A DNA stretch of 34,315 nucleotides from Candidatus Nanoarchaeia archaeon (GTDB lineage Archaea > Nanobdellota > Nanobdellia > Tiddalikarchaeales > Tiddalikarchaeaceae). The notes below the pieces were generated by a model. That model was not told the origin of the DNA. It made no database searches and saw only the letters and a program-made list of their open reading frames with translations. Position numbers and translations under genes: made by a program. This document shows, piece after piece, positions 25,621-34,315 of this stretch; position 1 is the stretch's first letter, and each line of letters begins with the position of its first letter. Where the stretch lies: assembly GCA_028710615.1 (NCBI GenBank), contig JAQTTT010000003.1, positions 1 to 34,315 on the forward strand, written 5' to 3'.

Positions 25621-27129
25621 ATGAATACTTCACTGAAAGAAATTTTAAACTTTAAAAAAATAGCGCAGGCAAAGGCTAAAAAAAACATATTATTAATAAA
25701 TCCCAGAAGAGACAATTGTGATGTTTATATTCCCCACATGGGTTTAGCCATGCTTGCGTCAATATTAAAAAAAAGGGGCCATGAGGTTGTGGTTATAGAT
25801 TATGTTTTAACCCCCAATGCTCCCCAAGTTTCTTATTTTTTGAATAAATACAGGCCGGATGTTGTGGGCATAAGCATGATTACAGGAACTTTTTATGAGT
25901 CAATTGATATAATGAAAAAGATAAAATTGCATTATCCAAAACTGCCGGTTATTGTTGGCGGTCCCCATGCTTCGCTTTATCCAGAGCATCTTAAAAAAAT
26001 AAAAGGAATAGATTACGTTGTTGTGGGAGAAGCTGAATATATTATAATTGATTTGGTTGAAAAAGCAAAAAAAAATATTAGTGCAGAGATTATTTATCCA
26101 AAAACCATAGTGGATCCAAAATTGCTTCCTTATCCGGATTATACCGCATTTCATAATTGGAAAGAAATAAATCATTATTCAATAATGACTTCAAGGGGGT
26201 GCCCTTTTAGATGCAGTTTTTGTGCGGTTTGCCATGTTGGTCAAAAGAAATGGAGGCCCAGAGACCCTGAGGATTGCATCAAAGAATTGGAATATGCAAA
26301 AAAGATTTTAAATAAAAAATTCACTGTTTTTGTTCAGGATGATAATCCGTTGGTTATTCCGGAAAGATTTTATGATTTTTTAAGACTGTTTATAAAAAGA
26401 ATAAATTTGCCAATACATGTTATAAATGTCAGGGCAGATAGCATCAATGAAAAATACTTGAATTTAATAAAAAAAGCCGGAATTGATACTGTTGGCATAG
26501 CTGTGGAATCTGCGAATCCAGAAGTTTTTAAAATGATAAATAAAGGCGAAAGCTTAGAAACAATAGAAAAAGCGGTTGGATTAATCAAAAAGCATAAAAT
26601 GTCTTTGAATTTTTGTTTTATTATTGGATTGCCGGGAGACAATTTGGAAAGAGTGAAAGATTCTATTAATTTTGTTAATAAGCACAAGCCCGAAATAGTT
26701 TATTTGAACATGGTCATTCCTTTTAAAAAAACAGATATAAGAAAATGGTTTGAAATGAATGGAACCATTTTTGATGAAATTGGAAAAAGCACTGGAATTT
26801 CCAGAAAAAGCAAAATTAGATGCGATGTTCCTCCTGTTGAAACACCGGATTTTACGAGATGGCAGAGGGAGAAAGCGTATTACATGTTTTTATTCAGGAC
26901 CGTTCATGATGTATTAAAATTAAGGCATGTGGTGGAAATTTTTAAAATAGCAGCAGAGTATAAAGAAATCAATAATTTTTTATATTGGCTTCCCAGGGGA
27001 ATAATGAAATCAATTAAAAAAAAAATAATGCTGTTGTTTAGATTTTTTTATTTTTTAAAAAAGTGGGGGCTTAAGCAAACTTTGAATCGCACAGTCATTT
27101 TTTTTAAGAATAGAACTAAGAAAAATTGA
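25621..27129 (+). CDS. B12-binding-domain radical SAM protein
   Basis: ILLINPRRDN....PHMGLAMLASILKKRGHEVVVIDY, VGGPHASLYPE, SRGCPFRCSFCAVCHVG and VGIAVESANPEVFKMINKGE. Confidence 0.92.
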   Translation: MNTSLKEILNFKKIAQAKAKKNILLINPRRDNCDVYIPHMGLAMLASILKKRGHEVVVIDYVLTPNAPQVSYFLNKYRPDVVGISMITGTFYESIDIMKKIKLHYPKLPVIVGGPHASLYPEHLKKIKGIDYVVVGEAEYIIIDLVEKAKKNISAEIIYPKTIVDPKLLPYPDYTAFHNWKEINHYSIMTSRGCPFRCSFCAVCHVGQKKWRPRDPEDCIKELEYAKKILNKKFTVFVQDDNPLVIPERFYDFLRLFIKRINLPIHVINVRADSINEKYLNLIKKAGIDTVGIAVESANPEVFKMINKGESLETIEKAVGLIKKHKMSLNFCFIIGLPGDNLERVKDSINFVNKHKPEIVYLNMVIPFKKTDIRKWFEMNGTIFDEIGKSTGISRKSKIRCDVPPVETPDFTRWQREKAYYMFLFRTVHDVLKLRHVVEIFKIAAEYKEINNFLYWLPRGIMKSIKKKIMLLFRFFYFLKKWGLKQTLNRTVIFFKNRTKKN

Positions 27130-27205
27130 TTTTTTTTTTTAATTATTTTACATAAATGCAATTAAATTCAAAGAATTTAAAAAACGCAATAGTTAAATTA
27201 AAGCC

Positions 27206-28246
27206 ATGAAAACAGCGATTATTACAGGAATTACTGGCCAGGATGGCAGCTATTTGGCTGAATTGTTATTGTCAAAAGGGTACAGGGTTTATGGCATTCT
27301 TCGCAGGTCAAGCACTCCGCATACCCAAAGAATAAAGCATTTAATGGGCAATCCTGATTTTATATTGCGCCAAGGGGATGTGACAGATAAATCTTCAATT
27401 GAAAGGGTTATATTTGAAGCAAAGCCCGATGAGTTTTATAATCTTGCAGCCCAGTCTTTTGTTCCTGCTTCATGGACTAATCCTGAATTTACAGCAGAAG
27501 CAACAGGATTGGGTGTATTAAGGTGCCTAGAAGCTTTAAGGTATTATGAGGAATATTCCGGGAAAAAAGTAAGGTTTTATCAGGCAGGCTCAAGCGAGCA
27601 GTTTGGAAAAGTAAAGCAAATTCCTCAAAATGAAGAAACTCCATTTTATCCAAGAAGCCCTTATGGCGTGGCAAAATGCTTTGGTTATGAAATAACAAGG
27701 AATTACAGGGAAAGCTATGGAATGTTTGCTGTAACTGGATTATTGTTTAATCATGAGTCTCCAAGAAGGGGATTGGAATTTGTCACGAGAAAGATTACTT
27801 CAACCATTGCAAAAATAAAAAATGGGGAAGACATTGTTCTTGAGCTTGGAAACATATATTCTAAAAGGGATTGGGGTTTTGCCGGAGATTATGTTAAGGC
27901 AATGCACTTAATGCTTCAGCAAAAAGAGCCGAAAGATTATGTTATTGCAACAGGGGAGGAGCATACAATCAAAGAATTTGCGAGTCTTGTATGCGAATGT
28001 GCTGGAATAAAGATAAAATGGGTTGGCGAAGGAATGGATGAGAAAGCAATGGATGAAACAGGCAAAACAATAATGGCAATAAATAAGGAATATTATAGGC
28101 CTGCTGAAGTTGAAACTTTGCTGGGAGATTCAAGCAAAGCAAGGCAAGAGCTGGGATGGAAAATTGAAACAAGCTTTGCTGAATTGGTTGAAATGATGGC
28201 AGAAGAAGACATAAAAAGAGTAAAAAATAATGATTTGAATTATTAA
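27206..28246 (+). CDS. gmd: GDP-mannose 4,6-dehydratase family (possibly a GDP-manno-heptose 4,6-dehydratase)
   Basis: TAIITGITGQDGSYLAELLLSKGYRVYGILRRSS, FYNLAAQSFVPASW, YGVAKCFGYEITRNYRESYG and LFNHESPRRGLEFVTRKITS..A.IK.G....LELGNIYSKRDWGFAGDYVKAM. Confidence 0.93.
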   Translation: MKTAIITGITGQDGSYLAELLLSKGYRVYGILRRSSTPHTQRIKHLMGNPDFILRQGDVTDKSSIERVIFEAKPDEFYNLAAQSFVPASWTNPEFTAEATGLGVLRCLEALRYYEEYSGKKVRFYQAGSSEQFGKVKQIPQNEETPFYPRSPYGVAKCFGYEITRNYRESYGMFAVTGLLFNHESPRRGLEFVTRKITSTIAKIKNGEDIVLELGNIYSKRDWGFAGDYVKAMHLMLQQKEPKDYVIATGEEHTIKEFASLVCECAGIKIKWVGEGMDEKAMDETGKTIMAINKEYYRPAEVETLLGDSSKARQELGWKIETSFAELVEMMAEEDIKRVKNNDLNY

Positions 28247-28258
28247 AAAAATGAAAAA

Positions 28259-29116
28259 ATGGGTTCTTATGATTTTTTTGAAAAAAGCGTTTCATCGCGT
28301 TTTTTTATAACGGGGAATGCGGGATTCATAGGCAAATGGCTTATGAAAGAAACAAATGCTTTTGGATTTGATGCAAAAGATTGCGATATAAGGAATTATG
28401 ATTTGCTGAAAAAAAAAATAATCAGCGCCAAACCAACGCATTTAATTCATTTGGCTGCAATTGCAAATCCTGAAGTTTGCGAAAAAAATCCGAATCTTGC
28501 CTGGGATGTTAATGTGACAGGAACAGAAAATATTTTAAAAATATGCGAAGAGCAGGGAATAAAAGCAACAATAATGAGCACTGCCCAGGTTTACAAGGAA
28601 AAAAACGCGCCTTTAAATGAAAGCAATGAATTAAAGGATTCAGGAAGCGTTTACGTTAATACAAAAATAGAATGCGAAAAGCTTGCAAAAGAATATGGTT
28701 CAACAATAATAAGGGCTTTTAACCAGGAAGGGCCAAACAGGCCTGCTGAATATTTTACAAGCAAAGCAATATTGTCTTGCATTAATAATGATTCTTTAAA
28801 GTTATGGAACCCGAATCAAGTGCGCGAATACATGGATGTTCGTGACGGAGCAAAAGGAATACATTTAATCAGCCTAAAAGGAAAGGGAATATTTAATTTA
28901 AGCACGGGAAGAGGAATAAGCAAATTGGAATATGTGAAGCTTGTTGAAAAAGTATTAAATAAAAAAATAAATTATGTGGTAGAAAAAAATGAGAATAAAT
29001 CAGTGATTGTTGGCGACAATTCACGCTTAAGGGAATTGGGATGGGTGCAGGATTGCCTTTTGGAAAAAACAATATTTGACCAGGCAGAAACATTAAAAAG
29101 CCAATTTATTTTTTAA
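28259..29116 (+). CDS. SDR-family NDP-sugar reductase/epimerase (RMD-like 4-keto reductase)
   Basis: RFFITGNAGFIGKWLMKE, HLAAIANPEVCEKNPNLAWDVNVTGTENIL, IIRAFNQEGPNRPAEYF and REYMDVRDGAKGI. Directly downstream of the GMD-family gene. Confidence 0.78.
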   Translation: MGSYDFFEKSVSSRFFITGNAGFIGKWLMKETNAFGFDAKDCDIRNYDLLKKKIISAKPTHLIHLAAIANPEVCEKNPNLAWDVNVTGTENILKICEEQGIKATIMSTAQVYKEKNAPLNESNELKDSGSVYVNTKIECEKLAKEYGSTIIRAFNQEGPNRPAEYFTSKAILSCINNDSLKLWNPNQVREYMDVRDGAKGIHLISLKGKGIFNLSTGRGISKLEYVKLVEKVLNKKINYVVEKNENKSVIVGDNSRLRELGWVQDCLLEKTIFDQAETLKSQFIF

Positions 29117-29858
29117 GAATTTCTTCAGACTTTTCAGCATCTTCCCAGTTTCCAATGTCAAAAGCCTCTCCTTTTAATTGATGAACCCTTATTTTTTTTT
29201 TATCTCTTAATGCAAGCATTATTGAGTCGGTTATTTGATATTCGTTTTTTGCTCCTGCAGGGGTTTTTTCAATATAATCAAATATTTCTTTTTTAAATAT
29301 GTAAATTGGAGAAACGCATAAATATTTTCCATTATTTGTTTTAAAATTTTCCGCCTGTTTAATTGTTGGCTTTTCAATGGCATCAACCAAATACCCCCTA
29401 TCATCAACTTTTAAAATTCCGTATTTTGTGGGATCGCTTATTTCTTTGGCAAGGACCAAAGCAAAAGGATTTTCTTTATTAAATGTTTGAATTGCCTCCT
29501 TTATTTCGCTTTTTGGATGAATAAAAGAATCTCCTGCATGAACCATGAAATTCTCATTTATGAATCCCTTTCCCCGATAAATTGCGTGCGCCAATCCTTT
29601 TCTTTCTTCCTGAAAAACATAAGCAATTTTTAATTTGCCGGAATTATGCATGCTTCCATCCCCAACATGGTCAATTATTGCCCCCTTATGCGAGCCAACA
29701 ACAACGAAGATTTTGTCAACGCCCGCTTGATCATGAAGCGTTTCTATTGCGTGATCTATTACCGCTTTTCTTTGAATATGGAATAATTCTTTTGGCATTG
29801 CCCGCGTGAAAGGCATCATTCTGGTGCCAGAGCCCGCTGCAGGAATCAACCCAATCAT
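29106..29858 (-). CDS. Sugar nucleotidyltransferase (GalU/RmlA-like)
   Basis: IGLIPAAGSGTRMMPFTRAMPKELFHIQRKAVIDHAIETL...GLAHAIY, TKYGILKVDDRGYLVDAIEKP and GEAFDIGNWEDA. Confidence 0.88.
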   Translation of the reverse strand: MIGLIPAAGSGTRMMPFTRAMPKELFHIQRKAVIDHAIETLHDQAGVDKIFVVVGSHKGAIIDHVGDGSMHNSGKLKIAYVFQEERKGLAHAIYRGKGFINENFMVHAGDSFIHPKSEIKEAIQTFNKENPFALVLAKEISDPTKYGILKVDDRGYLVDAIEKPTIKQAENFKTNNGKYLCVSPIYIFKKEIFDYIEKTPAGAKNEYQITDSIMLALRDKKKIRVHQLKGEAFDIGNWEDAEKSEEILKK

Positions 29859-30033
29859 TTTTTTATATCTCCCATGAATTTAAGACGCTCTTTAAAAGAA
29901 TATCTTGGCTTTCAATTTAATAATTTTTCGGATTTTGAATATAATCACAATCAATTAAATTTTTGCTTAAAATCCGCAATGCAAGCGACAAATACGCAAA
30001 ACTTTATTAATAACTTTTAGATATAAAAATAAT

Positions 30034-30759
30034 ATGGGCATTTTTTTAAAAATTAAAAAAGCAATCCGCAATCCCAAACTTATTTTAGGATATTTGCGCG
30101 AAAAAAAGTCATATTTCAACAAAATGTTTATGGAACGCATGATTGTAAAAAATCATAAAAAATCATTCCCCGATTTTTTTTTTATTCAAATAGGCTCTAA
30201 TGATGGAGTAACCGGAGATCCCATTAGCAAATACATAAAAAAATATTATTGGAAAGGAATTTTTGTAGAGCCGGTAAGATATTTGTTTAAAAAACTTAAA
30301 AAAAATTACGACTCCCATAAAAATGTTTTTTTTGAAAATGTTGCAATTTCGAATAAAACGGGCTTGCGCAATTTTTACAGAATAAAAAAAAATAATGAGC
30401 TGAATAATCCCGTTTGGTATGACCAATTGGGGTCTTTTAATAAAGAGGTTGTATTAAAACATAAAAATTTAATACCTAATTTTGATAAGCATTTTATCCA
30501 AGAAAAAGTGAAATGCGTTACTTTTTTAAATTTATTGAATAAGCATAAAATAAAATCAGTGGATTTTTTGCACATTGACACCGAAGGATATGATTTTGAA
30601 ATAATTAAACTCATACCATTTAAAATCTTGAAGCCCCAAATGATACTTTTTGAATATGTGCATTTGTCAAAAAAAGACCAAAAAAAATCTTTGGAGCTGT
30701 TAAAAAAAGAAAAATACAAATTTTTGTATTTAAATCAAGACATTTTTGCGTATTTGTGA
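30034..30759 (+). CDS. FkbM family methyltransferase
   Basis: DFFFIQIGSNDGVTGDPISKYIKKYYWKGIFVEPVRYLFKKLKKNY...VAISNKTG...SVDFLHIDTEGYDFEIIKLI. Confidence 0.9.
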   Translation: MGIFLKIKKAIRNPKLILGYLREKKSYFNKMFMERMIVKNHKKSFPDFFFIQIGSNDGVTGDPISKYIKKYYWKGIFVEPVRYLFKKLKKNYDSHKNVFFENVAISNKTGLRNFYRIKKNNELNNPVWYDQLGSFNKEVVLKHKNLIPNFDKHFIQEKVKCVTFLNLLNKHKIKSVDFLHIDTEGYDFEIIKLIPFKILKPQMILFEYVHLSKKDQKKSLELLKKEKYKFLYLNQDIFAYL

Positions 30760-30840
30760 CAATTTTTTTTGTGCGCTAAAAAATAAGCAATTTATCGCCC
30801 TTTTTTTTTCATGGTTCATTTTTTAAATAAAAAAAGCATG

Positions 30841-30855
30841 GAAAATATTATAAAC
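30841..30855 (+). promoter_or_regulatory. Archaeal BRE/TATA-like promoter of the GT2 gene
   Basis: GAAAATATTATAAAC about 29 nt upstream of ATG 30879. Confidence 0.5.
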
Positions 30856-30878
30856 ATTGGATTTTAATCAAGGTTAAT

Positions 30879-31712
30879 ATGGTAGTTAAAGTTTCAGTGG
30901 CAATGGGGGTCAGGAACAGGAAAAAAAACATAATAAAATGCATAAAATCTTTAATAAATCAAACGCTTTCAAAAAAATATTTTGAATTAGTGATAACTGA
31001 TTATGGCGGAACCGATGATTTGGAAAAAAGCATAAAACCTTTTTATTCTGAATTAAACATAAAATATATTTTTGTAAAAACAAGTCTTCCTTGGAATGAA
31101 GCAAGGGCAAAAAATATAAGCATAAAAAATTCTTCGCATAGCTTTATAATCTGCACCAATGCGGACATTATTTTTGAAAAAAATGTGCTAAAAAGAATGA
31201 TGGACATAGTGGATAATAATAAAAAAGAATACATATACCTTGTCAATAGATGGGATATTTTAGAAAATAAAAAGATTGTTTTAAGCTTAAAATCCCATAT
31301 TGGCGATTTTCAGGGATTTCATAAAAAAAATTGGCTTGGGGTCAGGGGCTATGATGAATCCATGACTGGTTGGGGTGAACTTGATGGGGATTTAAGGCTT
31401 AGATTTAAGAGAGTCTTGGATAAAGATGAGTTTTGGCTTGATGAAAACCATATTAAGATATTCCACACTTATCATGAACCAAAATTTAATATGCATGACC
31501 TTAGGTTGAATTGGTGGAAATCCAAGCTAAATCATTTTATAAAAGTCAACAATCCTTATTTCGGGGATAAAGAGAATATTTCAAAAACGCCTGTTATTAA
31601 AAATATTTATTTGTTTGCAAGGGTTTCCAATTTCATATACAATTTTTTTAACAGAATTTATTTGTTCATAAATAAAAGCATAAATAATCATTTAAAAAAA
31701 TTATACAAATAA
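30879..31712 (+). CDS. Family 2 glycosyltransferase with galactosyltransferase-like C-terminal region
   Basis: VSVAMGVRNRKKNIIKCIKSLINQTLSKKYFELVITDYGG...ICTNADIIFEKNVLKRM...YDESMTGWGELDGDLRLRFKR. Confidence 0.87.
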   Translation: MVVKVSVAMGVRNRKKNIIKCIKSLINQTLSKKYFELVITDYGGTDDLEKSIKPFYSELNIKYIFVKTSLPWNEARAKNISIKNSSHSFIICTNADIIFEKNVLKRMMDIVDNNKKEYIYLVNRWDILENKKIVLSLKSHIGDFQGFHKKNWLGVRGYDESMTGWGELDGDLRLRFKRVLDKDEFWLDENHIKIFHTYHEPKFNMHDLRLNWWKSKLNHFIKVNNPYFGDKENISKTPVIKNIYLFARVSNFIYNFFNRIYLFINKSINNHLKKLYK

Positions 31713-32768
31713 AAGTTTTAAATTTTCCTTGTTTTCATTCATCCATTCAATTATTTCTATTATTGTTTCTTTCAATTTTTTTTTGGGGCGCCAGCCGCTT
31801 ATTTTCTTTATTTTATTGGAGTCAGTGATGAACCATTTCACATCCGCTTGACGGGTTTTCGGCACCGATTTTATTTTAATTTTGTTTCCAGTCAATTCTT
31901 CGCAAACATTTGTCAGTTCTTTCAATGAAAAACTGTTTTCTTTGCCTCCGCCAACATTATAGATTAAATCTTTGAATTTGCTAAAATCATTTATTTGCAA
32001 ATCAATTAATTCGAATAAGTCGCTGATATTCAAAAAATCCCTGACTTGCTTTCCAGAACCCCCAAAACCAATATAGCTTAATTCCTGATTGAATAAATGC
32101 TTAGCAACCCACAAAGCCATTACGCCTTGGTCGATTTTTCCCATTTGCCAAGGTCCGGAAATAACTCCGCACCTGTTAATAATTGCTTTTAAGCCGTAGG
32201 AATCCGCGTATTCTCTTATTAACAGCTCTGAGCAAAGCTTTGTAGCGCCATATAAAGACCTCGCCTTGTCCAAAGAAAAATCTTCGCTTATGCCTTCATT
32301 TGATGCGCCCCTTATTTTTTGGTTTTCTTTTATCTCAAACCTCGTATTTGTTTCATTAAAATCCAAGGAATTGATGAAATCAATGGGATAAACCCTGCTG
32401 GTTGATAAGAATATTAAACTCGCATTTTTTTTCCTGCACTCTTCCAAGCAATTAATTGTTCCCATTAAATTGGTGTTAAGCAAATATGAGGGCGAAGAAT
32501 TTATTCCAGCCATTACAGAAGGTTCAGCAGAGCATTCAATCATTAAATCAAAATCAGGGATTTGCTCAAAATCCTCTTTATTTCTAATGTCTCCATGCAT
32601 AAACTCTATCCCTTTTTCCTTCAATCTTTTTAAATTAAGCTCTGAGCCCCTTCTTTTCAGATTATCAAAGCAAATTATTTCAGATTTTGGATATTTTTCT
32701 TTAAGCATTATTGCAAGATTAGAGCCGATAAAGCCAGCACCTCCGGTAATCAACACATTTTTATTCAT
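31701..32768 (-). CDS. Extended SDR, CDP-paratose 2-epimerase (CDP-tyvelose epimerase)-like
   Basis: [67 protein letters not shown]...[51 protein letters not shown] and [15 protein letters not shown]. Layout recalls RfbE/Tyv. Confidence 0.8.
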   Translation of the reverse strand: MNKNVLITGGAGFIGSNLAIMLKEKYPKSEIICFDNLKRRGSELNLKRLKEKGIEFMHGDIRNKEDFEQIPDFDLMIECSAEPSVMAGINSSPSYLLNTNLMGTINCLEECRKKNASLIFLSTSRVYPIDFINSLDFNETNTRFEIKENQKIRGASNEGISEDFSLDKARSLYGATKLCSELLIREYADSYGLKAIINRCGVISGPWQMGKIDQGVMALWVAKHLFNQELSYIGFGGSGKQVRDFLNISDLFELIDLQINDFSKFKDLIYNVGGGKENSFSLKELTNVCEELTGNKIKIKSVPKTRQADVKWFITDSNKIKKISGWRPKKKLKETIIEIIEWMNENKENLKLLFV

Positions 32769-33825
32769 TTTTTTTCATCTCAAATTCAACTATTTCTTTA
32801 AGTATGTCATTAATTGAATATTTGTATTCCCAATCAGGATAATCTTTTTTGAATTTTCCAACATCTGAGATGTACCAGATATGATCGCCTTCTCTGGGCT
32901 TTTCCTCGTAATTGATTATTGCTTTTTTTCCGCTTAATTTTTCAATCAATTCAATTGCTTCAAGCATTGAAATATTTGAATGCCTTGAGCCGCCCATATT
33001 GTAAACTTCACCTTTTTTAGGATTATTTGCAAAATGATTAAAAGCGTTTATTAAATCATAAGAATGAATATTGTCCCTCACTTGCTTTCCCTTATGCCCG
33101 ATTATTGTGTAGGGCTTTTGATGAATTATGCATTTAACCAAGTATGATAAAAAGCCATGAAGCTTTGTTCCTGAATGGCAAGGTCCAGTCAAGCATCCTC
33201 CCCTGAATATTCCCGTGTATAATCCAAAGTATTTTCCATATTCTTGAACAAGTATGTCTGCCGCAACTTTGGATGCTCCGAATAGGCTGTGCTTTGAATT
33301 GTCTATGCTCATGCTTTCATCAATGCCGTGTTTTGAAAATTTATGGGAAGAATCGAGTTCAAAGCGTTTTTCCTTTTCCATTATTGGGAGGCTGTTTGGA
33401 GTGTCGCCGTAAACTTTGTTAGTTGATGTGAAAATAAAAACCCCTTTTGGAGAATGTTTTCTGAAACTCTCAAGCAAATTAAGGGTTCCATTAGCATTAA
33501 CTTCAAAATCAGTAAACGGCTCTTTTGCCGCCCAATCATGCGAAGGCTGGGCAGCGGCATGAATAATTATTTCAAAAGGCCCTTCTTTTTTGAATAATTC
33601 CTCGATTTTTATTTTGTCGCGTATATCTATTGAATAATGAACATAATTTTGCTTGCATTCTTTTTTTGTATTTTCATTGTTGCTTTGGGTGCTGGCTTCC
33701 TTGCCGAAATAATAAGCCCGCATATCATTGTCAATGCCTATTACCTTAAAATTTTTTTTTGAGTAAAATTTTACAGCTTCTGAACCTATTAGCCCTGCTG
33801 AACCAGTTATTAATATTTTAAACAT
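32761..33825 (-). CDS. Extended SDR, second CDP-paratose 2-epimerase-like paralog
   Basis: [108 protein letters not shown] and [16 protein letters not shown]. Confidence 0.82.
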   Translation of the reverse strand: MFKILITGSAGLIGSEAVKFYSKKNFKVIGIDNDMRAYYFGKEASTQSNNENTKKECKQNYVHYSIDIRDKIKIEELFKKEGPFEIIIHAAAQPSHDWAAKEPFTDFEVNANGTLNLLESFRKHSPKGVFIFTSTNKVYGDTPNSLPIMEKEKRFELDSSHKFSKHGIDESMSIDNSKHSLFGASKVAADILVQEYGKYFGLYTGIFRGGCLTGPCHSGTKLHGFLSYLVKCIIHQKPYTIIGHKGKQVRDNIHSYDLINAFNHFANNPKKGEVYNMGGSRHSNISMLEAIELIEKLSGKKAIINYEEKPREGDHIWYISDVGKFKKDYPDWEYKYSINDILKEIVEFEMKKNE

Positions 33826-33977
33826 ACTGTTTAAGTTATTATTTATTATTTATATCTTTTTTGTTGCATTTTTAATCTTTTTTAAGGCATTATTATGAAA
33901 AATAAAGGGCATTAATTGCATTCAAAATCTTTTTTTTTTCAAAAACTATTTAATAAGCAAATAATTTGATTAATTTT

Positions 33978-34315
33978 ATGAAAAAAATAAGGTTTTTATT
34001 CATTAATTTGTTCAATCCCAGATTAAAAAATGAAAAATCTTATTTTCCATTATCCATCAGTTATTTAATAAGCTATGTCAATAAATACCTCAAAAATGCA
34101 AATCTCATTGAATTCAGCATGATAAATGATTGCTTTGAAGAGAATATTAAAAAAATTAAGCCGGACATTATTGGAATTACCTGCGTATCCCAATATTATG
34201 GCTGGGCAAAAAAAATTTCTGATTTTTCAAAAAAAATAGGCATAAAACACGTAATTATAGGGGGCATTCACATATCCTTGCATCCAGAATCCCTCAGTAA
34301 AAATATGGATATCGG
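33978..34315 (+). CDS. B12-binding-domain (radical SAM type) protein, N-terminal fragment truncated by window edge
   Basis: Manual translation from ATG 33978: MKKIRFLFINLFNPRLKNEKSYFPLSISYLISYVNKYLKNANLIEFSMINDCFEENIKKIKPDIIGITCVSQYYGWAKKISDFSKKIGIKHVIIGGIHISLHPESLSKNMDI. Same cobalamin-binding-like N-terminal layout as 25621..27129. Not in the ORF track. Confidence 0.8.
   Translation, partial: MKKIRFLFINLFNPRLKNEKSYFPLSISYLISYVNKYLKNANLIEFSMINDCFEENIKKIKPDIIGITCVSQYYGWAKKISDFSKKIGIKHVIIGGIHISLHPESLSKNMDI

Noticed and set aside
27015-27145. Long A and T homopolymers (e.g. attaaaaaaaaaataatg, gattttttttttaatt) as possible programmed slippage or frameshift sites
   Set aside because: Reading frames are intact without shifting, and such runs are frequent throughout this AT-rich window; not evidence of recoding. 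The T-run after 27129 could simply aid poly-U termination.
1-34315. CRISPR arrays, tRNA/rRNA genes, transposons or insertion sequences
   Set aside because: No regularly spaced direct repeats, tRNA-like cloverleaf sequences, rRNA blocks, transposase motifs or target-site duplications were noticed by eye; a tRNAscan/Infernal/ISfinder run would be decisive.

Overview
AT-rich, very compact archaeal segment, probably DPANN-like given the AglB, AglH-type and Orc1/Cdc6 genes and the short TATA-led intergenic gaps; the lineage is inferred. The left end carries a truncated family II (DHH) Mn-dependent inorganic pyrophosphatase on the minus strand, which the ORF track misses, and a protein-L-isoaspartate methyltransferase. 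Next is an overlapping four-gene block: Orc1/Cdc6 ATPase, SpoIIM-like membrane protein, AglB/STT3 oligosaccharyltransferase and an AglH/ALG7-like phosphoglycosyltransferase. About 27 kb of glycan assembly genes follow: GT2 and GT4 glycosyltransferases, three FkbM-type methyltransferases, a YfhO-like membrane protein, four radical SAM proteins (three with B12-binding-type N-termini) and three nucleotidyltransferases. Two deoxysugar routes can be reconstructed: (i) a CDP-3,6-dideoxyhexose route (RfbF, RfbG, RfbH with the diagnostic His-for-Lys active site, plus two tandem CDP-paratose/tyvelose epimerase-like SDRs), and (ii) a GDP-heptose / 6-deoxyheptose route (HddC-like, HddA-like, a GMD-family dehydratase and an adjacent reductase). 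Regulatory observations include palindromic TATA elements centred between divergent genes and 3' overlap or abutment at nearly every convergent gene pair. No RNA genes, CRISPR arrays or transposons were identified.
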